From: Bacteroidota bacterium
GTDB lineage: Bacteria; Bacteroidota; Bacteroidia; Flavobacteriales; Flavobacteriaceae
Direction: 5' to 3'
Assembly: GCA_022560715.1 (NCBI GenBank)
Contig: JADFSQ010000088.1
Location: 1 to 7,504 of the forward strand
DNA: 7,504 nucleotides
The notes beneath the pieces are model-generated. The model saw only the letters and a program-made list of their open reading frames with translations, did not search any database and was not told where the DNA came from. Positions 1 to 5,577 of this stretch are shown here, one piece after another. Every line of letters begins with the position of its first letter. Position 1 is the stretch's first letter. The position numbers and the translations under genes are program-made.

Positions 1-1001
1 AACATAGTACTGGAGGCGTTGGCGACAAAACGACGTTAGTATTGGCACCTTTGGTTGCAGCTGCTGGAGTGACTGTGGCAAAAATGTCTGGACGCGGACT
101 TGGACACACAGGAGGAACTTTAGATAAGATGGAATCTATAAAAGGCTTGTCTGTCGATATGACGAGGGAAGAATTTATCGCTAACGTAAACCGAATTAAA
201 ATTGCTGTTTGCGGTCAGAATGCTAACTTGGTTCCTGCCGATAAAAAATTGTATGCCTTAAGAGATGTTACCGGAACCGTCGATAATATTTCTTTAATTG
301 CATCAAGTATCATGAGCAAAAAATTAGCTTGTGGAGCCGATGCTATTGTGATTGATATAAAAGTCGGTCATGGTGCTTTTATGAAAACGCTTGAAGATGC
401 TGAAGAATTAGCAGAAATGATGATTGGTATTGGTTCAAAAATGAATAGGAAAGTCATTGCTGTAATCACATCTATGAGCGAACCTCTTGGATTTACTGTC
501 GGAAATGCTCTCGAAGTAAAAGAAGCCATAGACACGCTAAAAGGAAATGGTCCAGATGATTTAACCGAATTGTGTTTAGAACTGGGAAGTCACATGTTGG
601 TACTTGGTAAAGTTGCGAAAACACAAGAAGAAGCTGTTAAAATATTAAAAAAACTAATCGATTCTGGAGCTGCTTTTAATAAATTTAAAGAACTGGTAGA
701 GGCTCAAGGAGGTGATACAAACCTTATCGACCAACCCGATTTATTACCATACACGCAATTTTCAGAAGCATACAAAAGTAAAAAGGAAGGCTATATTTCA
801 GAATTAAACGCATTGGATATTGGCTTAGCTTCAGTTAAACTGGGAGCAGGAAGAGAAACCAAAACAAGTGTTATAGATTATGGAGCTGGTATTGTTTTAC
901 GGAAAAAAATTGGCGATTATGTTAAAAAAGATGAAGATTTAGCAATACTGTATTCTAATAATTCTGCTAACTTTACAAAAGCTATAAAGTTTATGGATTA
1001 G
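1..1001 (+). CDS. deoA: Pyrimidine-nucleoside / thymidine phosphorylase, 5'-partial and cut short by an in-frame TAG
   Basis: This cytoplasmic enzyme splits thymidine, deoxyuridine or uridine with phosphate into the free base and (deoxy)ribose-1-phosphate. The reading frame is open from base 3, so the true start lies outside the window; a TTG at base 42 is internal to the conserved fold. The first visible residues, [11 protein letters not shown], are the phosphate-binding loop, which lies about 80 residues into family members. The family signature [16 protein letters not shown] is encoded at 87-134. The base-binding residues of E. coli DeoA (R171, S186, K190) correspond to codons at 261, 306 and 318 with identical spacing. 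The C-terminal PYNP_C-type domain spans about 790-960. One small oddity is VGHGAFMKT, where VGSGAFMKT is usual. The frame stops at TAG 999-1001, about 20 residues short of the family length, and the missing tail is still encoded downstream. Family assignment is certain. Whether it is thymidine-specific or accepts uridine as well (Pdp type) cannot be told. Confidence 0.
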   Translation, partial: HSTGGVGDKTTLVLAPLVAAAGVTVAKMSGRGLGHTGGTLDKMESIKGLSVDMTREEFIANVNRIKIAVCGQNANLVPADKKLYALRDVTGTVDNISLIASSIMSKKLACGADAIVIDIKVGHGAFMKTLEDAEELAEMMIGIGSKMNRKVIAVITSMSEPLGFTVGNALEVKEAIDTLKGNGPDDLTELCLELGSHMLVLGKVAKTQEEAVKILKKLIDSGAAFNKFKELVEAQGGDTNLIDQPDLLPYTQFSEAYKSKKEGYISELNALDIGLASVKLGAGRETKTSVIDYGAGIVLRKKIGDYVKKDEDLAILYSNNSANFTKAIKFMD

Positions 1002-1067
1002 GCTTATACCATTTCAGAAGAGAAACCTTTGCATAAACCATTGATTCTAAAAACAATAACAAGATAA
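1002..1067 (+). pseudogene. deoA: Detached C-terminal tail of deoA, in frame after the TAG
   Basis: Directly after the TAG at 999-1001, the deoA frame stays open for 21 codons and ends in TAA at 1065-1067. The translation begins AYTISEEK and ends with PLILKTITR. Its pattern of isoleucine-serine, then two prolines, then a hydrophobic strand resembles the ends of nucleoside phosphorylases: E. coli DeoA has ADKAPESTP followed by a short strand ending RRIS, and Bacillus Pdp has ISETPVAKP. Adding this tail and the roughly 80 missing N-terminal residues gives about 435 residues, the normal family length of 433-440. It would also leave only 6 bases before the deoC start, typical of a tight operon. 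I infer that the TAG replaced a sense codon. Without alignment software the tail homology rests on pattern, length and frame. Confidence 0.75.
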
Positions 1068-1073
1068 GATTGT

Positions 1074-2081
1074 ATGACAAATTCAGACAAGAAAACAAAG
1101 AGTTATATTTCAACAAATCATGCAGTAATTCTTCACGATAGAAATGAAGGAATCCCTTTTGATGCAAATCTTTTTAAAGATATAAATATAAACAGAAGTG
1201 CAGTAGAACGCAGAGCTTCAACACTCGCTAAAAGGAGATCTGTAAAAAAACAATGGCAAGCTGCTTGGTTGTTAAAAGCGATAAGTTGTATAGATTTAAC
1301 AACACTTTCTGGCGATGATACTCAAGGCAATGTTTTAAGACTTTGTGCAAAGGCAAAATCTCCAGTAAGATTAGATGTGTTGAAAGCTATGGAAATGCAG
1401 GACGAGAATATTCAGGTTGCCGCAGTTTGTGTGTATCATAATCTTATTAAAGATGCAGTTAAAGGATTAAAAGGAAGCTCAATTCCTATTGCAGCAGTTT
1501 CTACAGGATTTCCTGCAGGAAATATTCCGTTGAAAGAAAAAATCAGACAAATAGAAATATCTGTTGCTGCGGGAGCCAAAGAAATAGATATTGTTCTAAG
1601 CCGAAATTTAGTATTAAATTCTAATTGGAAAGCACTTTACAACGAAGTTTCAGCATGCCGAAAAGCCTGTGGAGATGCGCACATGAAAACCATTTTGGCA
1701 ACAGGAGAAATTCCTACCTATACCAAAGTAGCAAAAGCAAGTTGGGTATGTATGATGGCTGGTGCCGATTTTATTAAAACAAGTACAGGTAAAGAACCCG
1801 TTAATGCTACGATTCCTGTAAGTCTTGTGATGATTAGAACCATTAGAGAGTATCACGAATTAACAGGTTATAAAGTTGGTTTTAAGCCTGCTGGCGGAAT
1901 TAGTAAAGCAAAACAAGCCGTTAATTGGTTGGTATTAATAAAAGAAGAACTTGGTAACGACTGGCTCACTCCGGATTTATTCCGGTTTGGTGCAAGTAGT
2001 TTATTAGGCGATATAGAACGCCAACTGGAACATTTTGTTACAGGACGATATTCAGCATCGTTTAGACATCCAATGGCGTAG
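1074..2081 (+). CDS. deoC: Deoxyribose-phosphate aldolase, long animal-like form
   Basis: DERA cleaves 2-deoxyribose-5-phosphate to glyceraldehyde-3-phosphate and acetaldehyde in the cytoplasm (class I, Schiff-base aldolase, TIM barrel). The 335-residue protein has the Schiff-base lysine K235 in DFIKTSTGK, the assisting lysine K271 in GFKPAGG and the acidic residue D172 in EIDIV. Their spacings (63 and 36 residues) equal those between D155, K218 and K254 of human DERA. The N-terminal extension with AVERRAST, VKKQWQAAWLLKA and IDLTTLSGDD, and the end DIERQLEHFVTGRYSA, are typical of the roughly 320-residue animal-like subfamily rather than the roughly 250-residue E. coli form. The ATG at 1074 is the first start after an in-frame TAA at 1065-1067. 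That TAA is also the ancestral end of deoA, so co-transcription with deoA is likely. No disruption is seen, and the TAG stop falls where human DERA also ends. Confidence 0.97.
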   Translation: MTNSDKKTKSYISTNHAVILHDRNEGIPFDANLFKDININRSAVERRASTLAKRRSVKKQWQAAWLLKAISCIDLTTLSGDDTQGNVLRLCAKAKSPVRLDVLKAMEMQDENIQVAAVCVYHNLIKDAVKGLKGSSIPIAAVSTGFPAGNIPLKEKIRQIEISVAAGAKEIDIVLSRNLVLNSNWKALYNEVSACRKACGDAHMKTILATGEIPTYTKVAKASWVCMMAGADFIKTSTGKEPVNATIPVSLVMIRTIREYHELTGYKVGFKPAGGISKAKQAVNWLVLIKEELGNDWLTPDLFRFGASSLLGDIERQLEHFVTGRYSASFRHPMA

Positions 2082-2085
2082 TTGA

Positions 2086-2115
2086 TGAGTTATTAGTTAG
2101 TGAGTTATTAGGTTA
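2086..2115 (+). repeat. Tandem pair of a 15-bp intergenic repeat, copy 1
   Basis: TGAGTTATTAGTTAG (2086-2100) is followed head-to-tail by TGAGTTATTAGGTTA (2101-2115), 5 bases after the deoC stop. The same unit recurs as pairs at 4589-4618 and 4647-4676. The 16 bases at 2082-2097 are identical to 4585-4600. The function is unknown. The surrounding 110-base gap between deoC and the ALDH gene shows no clear promoter. Confidence 0.75.
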
Positions 2116-2125
2116 ATAATTCTCT

Positions 2126-2145
2126 CAAGGTTTTTTAAAGCCTTG
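2126..2145. other. Small hairpin in the deoC-ALDH gap
   Basis: CAAGG (2126-2130) pairs with CCTTG (2141-2145). One G-T and up to two A-T pairs can extend the stem, leaving a short AT-only loop. The arm is followed by TATTAAAAAAATAAAG rather than a T-tract, on either strand, so it is a poor intrinsic terminator. It could be an mRNA processing or attenuation structure, or chance. Confidence 0.3.
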
Positions 2146-2191
2146 TATTAAAAAAATAAAGAAATACATATTGATTACTTAACCATAAAAT

Positions 2192-4588
2192 ATGAAAACA
2201 AAAGTAAAAGAAATATACAAAACAATGGAATATGGGCCAGCTCCTGAAGATGCAAGTGAAGCCATTCAATTCCTAAAAAAGCACAATAATAAATTCAATC
2301 TATTTATTAATGGAAAATGGGTTACACCTTCTTCTGGAGAATATTATGACAGCATCAACCCTTCCACTAAAGAAAAATTAGCACAAATATCTGAAGCCAA
2401 TGATGCAGACGTAAATAAAGCAGTAGCTGCTGCAAAAAAAGCCTTACCAAAATGGGTTAGCATTGGTGCGCATCAACGCGCAAGATATTTATATGCTTTG
2501 GCACGTCAAATTCAGAAACATTCCCGTCTGTTTTCAGTTTTAGAATCCTTAGATAATGGAAAGCCAATTCGTGAAACCAGAGATATTGATATTCCTATTG
2601 TTGCACGACATTTTTATCATCATGCAGGTTGGGCACAATTACGAGATACGCAGTTAAAAGACTATAAAGAACTTGGTGTTATTGGTCAGATTATTCCTTG
2701 GAATTTTCCTTTAATGATGCTCTCCTGGAAGATTGCTCCTGCAATAGCCATGGGAAATACTATTGTTTTAAAACCTGCCGAAGCGACCTCACTAACAGCA
2801 TTGCTTTTTGCTGAAATTTGTGAGCAAATAGGTTTGCCTAATGGTGTTGTAAATATTATTACAGGTCATGGAAGCACAGGTGCAGCAATTGTAAATCATA
2901 AAGATGTTAGCAAGATTGCATTTACAGGTTCTACTGAAGTTGGTAAAATCATTCGTCGTGCAACTGCCGGAACAGGAAAAAAACTCTCTCTGGAGCTTGG
3001 TGGAAAATCACCTTTTATTGTGTTCGAAGATGCCGATTTAGATAGCGTTATTGAAGGTATTGTAGATGCTATTTGGTTTAATCAAGGTCAGGTGTGTTGT
3101 GCTGGTTCAAGATTGTTGGTTCAGGAAAGTATAGCCGAAAAACTATACAAAAAGATAAGAGCCAGAATGGAGAATTTAAGAATTGGTAATGCTCTCGATA
3201 AAAGTATAGATATTGGAGCCATAGTTGATGAAGCACAACTTAAAGTTATTAAAGATTTGGTACAACTTGGTGTAGATGAAGGCAGTACACTCAATCAGCC
3301 ATCTTGGTCTTGTCCTAAAGAGGGATATTTTTATCCGCCCACATTGTTTACTGATGTGTCACCTTCGGCAACTATTGCACAAGAAGAAATATTTGGACCA
3401 GTTTTAGTAGCGATGAGTTTTAGGTCTCATAAAGAAGCGGTTAAATTGGCGAATAATACACGATATGGATTGGCTTGCAGTATCTGGACCGAAAATATAA
3501 ATCTTGCTTTAGATATTGCACCTCAAATAAAAGCTGGAGTCGCCTGGATTAACTGTACCAATGTGTTTGATGCTGCTGCTGGTTTTGGAGGGTATCGCGA
3601 ATCTGGTTTTGGTAGAGAAGGAGGAAAGGAAGGCTTGATGGAATATTTAAAACCGAGAATTAATGATTCATTTACTGATGAGCCTCTACCAATTTCAATC
3701 AATAATTCTAATAGTTCTATTTCACAATCAAACCCATCATTGGGAATTGATAGAACTACAAAAATGTATATTGGCGGAAAACAAGCCAGACCAGATGGTG
3801 GTTATAGCACAGTTATAAATAGTGCTAAAGGAGACTATATTGGTGAAGTTTCTAAAGGAAACCGAAAAGATATAAGAAATGCAGTAGAAGCTGCTCATGC
3901 TAATAATAAATGGTTGAATATGACAGGACATTCCAGAGCGCAAGTATTGTATTATTTGGCTGAAAATCTCAATATTAGAAAAGATGAGTTTGCGAAACGA
4001 ATTGTACAAATGACAAATCAGAATAAGTCTGATGCTTTGCAGGAAGTAGATTTATCTATCGAACGCATTTATACTTATGCTGCATTAGCCGATAAATATG
4101 ATGGACATGTGCATCACACCATTCATCGCAATGTTACTTTGGCAATGCCTGAAACTTTGGGAGTTATGGGAATTATCTGTCCGGATGAATCACCTTTGTT
4201 AGGTTTTATTTCAACAGTAATTCCAGCCATTACAATGGGAAATAGCGTTATTGTTGTTCCTTCAGAAAAGTTACCTTTTTCAGCAACCGATTTTTATCAA
4301 GTTTTAGAAACTTCTGATGTTCCAGCAGGAACCGTGAATATTGTTACTGGAAACAAAGATGAATTGGCACAAGTATTAGCAAAACATGACGATGTAGATG
4401 CTATTTGGTATTTTGGCAATAAAGAAGGATGCAAAGACATGGAGTTTTTATCTGCCGATAATATGAAACGTACTTGGGTTAACTATGGAAAATACAGAAA
4501 TTGGTTAGACAAAGCACAAGGCGAAGGTTTAGAGTTTTTAAAACATGCAAGTCAGATTAAGAATATTTGGATTCCCTATGGGGCTTGA
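2192..4588 (+). CDS. ALDH16-type two-domain NAD(P)-dependent aldehyde dehydrogenase
   Basis: The 798-residue protein oxidises an aldehyde to the acid; beside deoC the likely substrate is acetaldehyde (inference). The first domain (about residues 35-490) is a complete ALDH. It has PWNFP with oxyanion-hole N171, the Rossmann motif FTGSTEVG, the general-base Glu268 in LELGGKSP, the nucleophile Cys302 in GQVCCAG and the cofactor-ribose Glu399 in EEIFGPV; the last three coincide with ALDH2 numbering. After a Ser/Asn-rich linker (about 492-522), a second domain (about 525-798) repeats the Rossmann part: MYIGGK, then ICPDESP aligning with PWNFP, then PAITMGNSVIV. It lacks the Cys/Glu catalytic portion and passes directly to an oligomerisation-like tail, LEFLKHASQIKNIWIPYG. 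Length and architecture match ALDH16 (human ALDH16A1 is 802 residues), and the catalytic Cys is retained as in bacterial members. The stop codon TGA lies inside a dispersed repeat. The exact substrate is uncertain. Confidence 0.93.
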   Translation: MKTKVKEIYKTMEYGPAPEDASEAIQFLKKHNNKFNLFINGKWVTPSSGEYYDSINPSTKEKLAQISEANDADVNKAVAAAKKALPKWVSIGAHQRARYLYALARQIQKHSRLFSVLESLDNGKPIRETRDIDIPIVARHFYHHAGWAQLRDTQLKDYKELGVIGQIIPWNFPLMMLSWKIAPAIAMGNTIVLKPAEATSLTALLFAEICEQIGLPNGVVNIITGHGSTGAAIVNHKDVSKIAFTGSTEVGKIIRRATAGTGKKLSLELGGKSPFIVFEDADLDSVIEGIVDAIWFNQGQVCCAGSRLLVQESIAEKLYKKIRARMENLRIGNALDKSIDIGAIVDEAQLKVIKDLVQLGVDEGSTLNQPSWSCPKEGYFYPPTLFTDVSPSATIAQEEIFGPVLVAMSFRSHKEAVKLANNTRYGLACSIWTENINLALDIAPQIKAGVAWINCTNVFDAAAGFGGYRESGFGREGGKEGLMEYLKPRINDSFTDEPLPISINNSNSSISQSNPSLGIDRTTKMYIGGKQARPDGGYSTVINSAKGDYIGEVSKGNRKDIRNAVEAAHANNKWLNMTGHSRAQVLYYLAENLNIRKDEFAKRIVQMTNQNKSDALQEVDLSIERIYTYAALADKYDGHVHHTIHRNVTLAMPETLGVMGIICPDESPLLGFISTVIPAITMGNSVIVVPSEKLPFSATDFYQVLETSDVPAGTVNIVTGNKDELAQVLAKHDDVDAIWYFGNKEGCKDMEFLSADNMKRTWVNYGKYRNWLDKAQGEGLEFLKHASQIKNIWIPYGA

Positions 4589-4618
4589 TGAGTTATTAGT
4601 AAATTAGTTATTAGTTAA
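4589..4618 (+). repeat. Tandem pair of the 15-bp intergenic repeat, copy 2
   Basis: TGAGTTATTAGTAAA (4589-4603) is followed by TTAGTTATTAGTTAA (4604-4618). They match the 2086-2100 unit at all but two or three positions each. The 16-base identity with copy 1 starts at 4585, so the repeat contributes the ALDH stop codon TGA (4586-4588). This suggests that the repeat spread into, or arose at, the gene end. Confidence 0.75.
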
Positions 4619-4622
4619 GGAG

Positions 4623-4644
4623 TCAAAATCGTAACTCGTAAATC
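4623..4644 (+). repeat. A-rich 'TCAAAATCGTAA' repeat, first copy
   Basis: TCAAAATCGTAACTCGTAAATC combines two GTAA-type units: TCAAAATCGTAA and then CTCGTAAATC. The first 12 bases recur exactly at 4714-4725. The block lies between two pairs of the 15-bp repeat, so the two families alternate in this 169-base gap between the ALDH gene and deoD. Confidence 0.55.
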
Positions 4645-4646
4645 TA

Positions 4647-4676
4647 TAAATTATTAGTTAATGAGTTATTGTTGTT
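4647..4676 (+). repeat. Tandem pair of the 15-bp intergenic repeat, copy 3
   Basis: TAAATTATTAGTTAA (4647-4661) is followed by TGAGTTATTGTTGTT (4662-4676), a more decayed pair that keeps the 15-base register. Its right end overlaps the presumed upstream element of the deoD promoter, so the repeat may have supplied part of that promoter. Confidence 0.6.
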
Positions 4677-4705
4677 TGAAGATATAAGTTAAGGTTTAAT
4701 TTTTG
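4675..4705 (+). promoter_or_regulatory. Candidate Bacteroidetes-type promoter for deoD
   Basis: TTTG at 4675-4678 is followed after 18 bases by TAATTTTTG (4697-4705). This approximates the -33 TTTG / -7 TAnnTTTG promoter of Bacteroidetes, with one extra T in the -7 element. Transcription would begin near 4712 and give a leader of about 45 bases before the deoD ATG. This would let deoD be expressed apart from the upstream deo genes. Not proven, since such short AT-rich elements occur by chance. Confidence 0.4.
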
Positions 4706-4713
4706 CAGAAGAT

Positions 4714-4754
4714 TCAAAATCGTAAATCAAAAATCAAAAATCGTAAATCAAAAA
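4714..4754 (+). repeat. A-rich tandem repeat forming the deoD leader
   Basis: Two near-identical units, TCAAAATCGTAAATC (4714-4728) and TCAAAAATCGTAAATC (4734-4749), are joined by short A-tracts and end 3 bases before the deoD ATG. There is no Shine-Dalgarno sequence. An unstructured A-rich leader like this is the usual way Bacteroidetes mRNAs attract ribosomes, so the repeat probably acts as the translation-initiation region. Confidence 0.6.
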
Positions 4755-4757
4755 ATT

Positions 4758-5459
4758 ATGAGTAGTTTACATTTAGAAGCAAAAGTTGGAGATATTGCAG
4801 AAACGGTGTTGTTGCCAGGTGATCCTTTACGAGCAAAACACGTTGCAGAAACCTTTCTTGACGACGTAGTTTGTTATAACAAAGTTAGAGGAATGCTTGG
4901 TTTTACAGGGTATTACAATGGAAATCGCGTCTCAATACAAGGCACAGGAATGGGAATGGGAAGCATTGCTATTTATGTAAACGAATTGGTAAATACGTAT
5001 AAAGTAAAAAGCCTGATTAGAGTTGGTACTTGTGGCAGTATTCAGGAAAATATAAATTTAGGTCAGGTGTTATTAGCGATGAGTGCTTCGGGAGATTCAG
5101 ATGCTAACAATCTATATTTTAAAGGCATGCATTATGCAGCTACTGCCGATTTTGATTTACTAATGAAAGCCAATAAAATCGCTAACGACTTGAATATAAA
5201 AACCTATCAAGGTTCTGTTTTTAGTACAAATACATTTTATGACGACGATTCTAATCGTTGGAAAATATGGCAAGAACATGGTATTCTTGGTGTGGAAATG
5301 GAAACACAAATATTATTCACATTAGCCAAACGCTTTGGAGTTAAAGCCCTTTCGGTACTTACTGTAAGCGACAATATTATTACTGGAGAAGCATCAAGTG
5401 CAAAGGAAAGAGAACAATCGTTTAACGATATGATGAAAATTGCTTTGGAGTTGGCTTAG
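4758..5459 (+). CDS. deoD: Purine-nucleoside phosphorylase, DeoD type
   Basis: This cytoplasmic enzyme phosphorolyses purine (deoxy)nucleosides to the free base and (deoxy)ribose-1-phosphate; the family is typically a homohexamer. The 233-residue protein carries every key residue of E. coli DeoD, shifted by one: H5 (reaching the neighbouring active site), R25 in LPGDPLRAKH and R88 in RVGTCGS for phosphate, E180-M181-E182 in VEMET for the ribose, and D205 in TVSDNI with R218 in KEREQSF for base protonation. D205 supports purine rather than uridine specificity. The signature region reads GTGMGMGSIAIYVNEL, with glycine where Pro or Ala normally precedes the Ser. It is 6 residues shorter than the E. 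coli protein, at the C-terminus. ATG 4758 gives exactly the conserved N-terminus. It follows the ALDH gene after 169 bases of repeats and may have its own promoter. Confidence 0.97.
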   Translation: MSSLHLEAKVGDIAETVLLPGDPLRAKHVAETFLDDVVCYNKVRGMLGFTGYYNGNRVSIQGTGMGMGSIAIYVNELVNTYKVKSLIRVGTCGSIQENINLGQVLLAMSASGDSDANNLYFKGMHYAATADFDLLMKANKIANDLNIKTYQGSVFSTNTFYDDDSNRWKIWQEHGILGVEMETQILFTLAKRFGVKALSVLTVSDNIITGEASSAKEREQSFNDMMKIALELA

Positions 5460-5484
5460 TTAGTTTTAATAAACCCAAGATGTT

Positions 5485-5501
5485 TTATCATATTTTGATA
5501 A
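5485..5501. promoter_or_regulatory. Short palindrome between deoD and the amidohydrolase gene
   Basis: TTATCA (5485-5490) and TGATAA (5496-5501) form a perfect 6-bp inverted repeat around a TATTT spacer. There is no G/C-rich stem and no T-tract after it, so it is not a convincing terminator. An operator for a dimeric regulator of the downstream gene is possible, but no known site is recognised. The remaining bases of this 118-base gap hold only a weak promoter candidate. Confidence 0.25.
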
Positions 5502-5547
5502 CCTGTTAAACCCTTCCTAAAACAGTAGTGCATTAAATTCATAATGT

Positions 5548-5555
5548 TACTTTTA
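5548..5555 (+). promoter_or_regulatory. Weak -7-like element before the amidohydrolase gene
   Basis: TACTTTTA matches TAnnTTTG at all but the last base, 22 bases before the ATG at 5578. I see no TTG or TTTG at the right upstream distance (19-23 bases), so support is low. A promoter in this gap is plausible because the gap is long and the exported product is unrelated to the cytoplasmic deo enzymes. Confidence 0.2.
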
Positions 5556-5577
5556 TGCTTCAAAAAACACTAACAAA

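Noticed and set aside
42..1001. TTG at 42 as the start codon of deoA
   Set aside because: The frame is open to base 3 and encodes the conserved [11 protein letters not shown] phosphate loop upstream, so the gene simply continues past the window edge.
1650..1856. Minus-strand open frame within deoC
   Set aside because: It lies wholly inside a secure gene and its translation (many Cys, His, Phe) shows no protein-like motif; it is a shadow.
3737..4009. Minus-strand open frame within the ALDH gene
   Set aside because: It is antisense to a well-supported domain with no signal or family features of its own.
2086..4754. A CRISPR array in the repeats between genes
   Set aside because: The units are 15 bp, adjacent without unique spacers of even length, AT-only in most positions, and no cas genes are present.
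999..5459. Genome-wide reassignment of TAG as a sense codon
   Set aside because: deoC and deoD end in TAG exactly where their families end, so TAG acts as a stop here.
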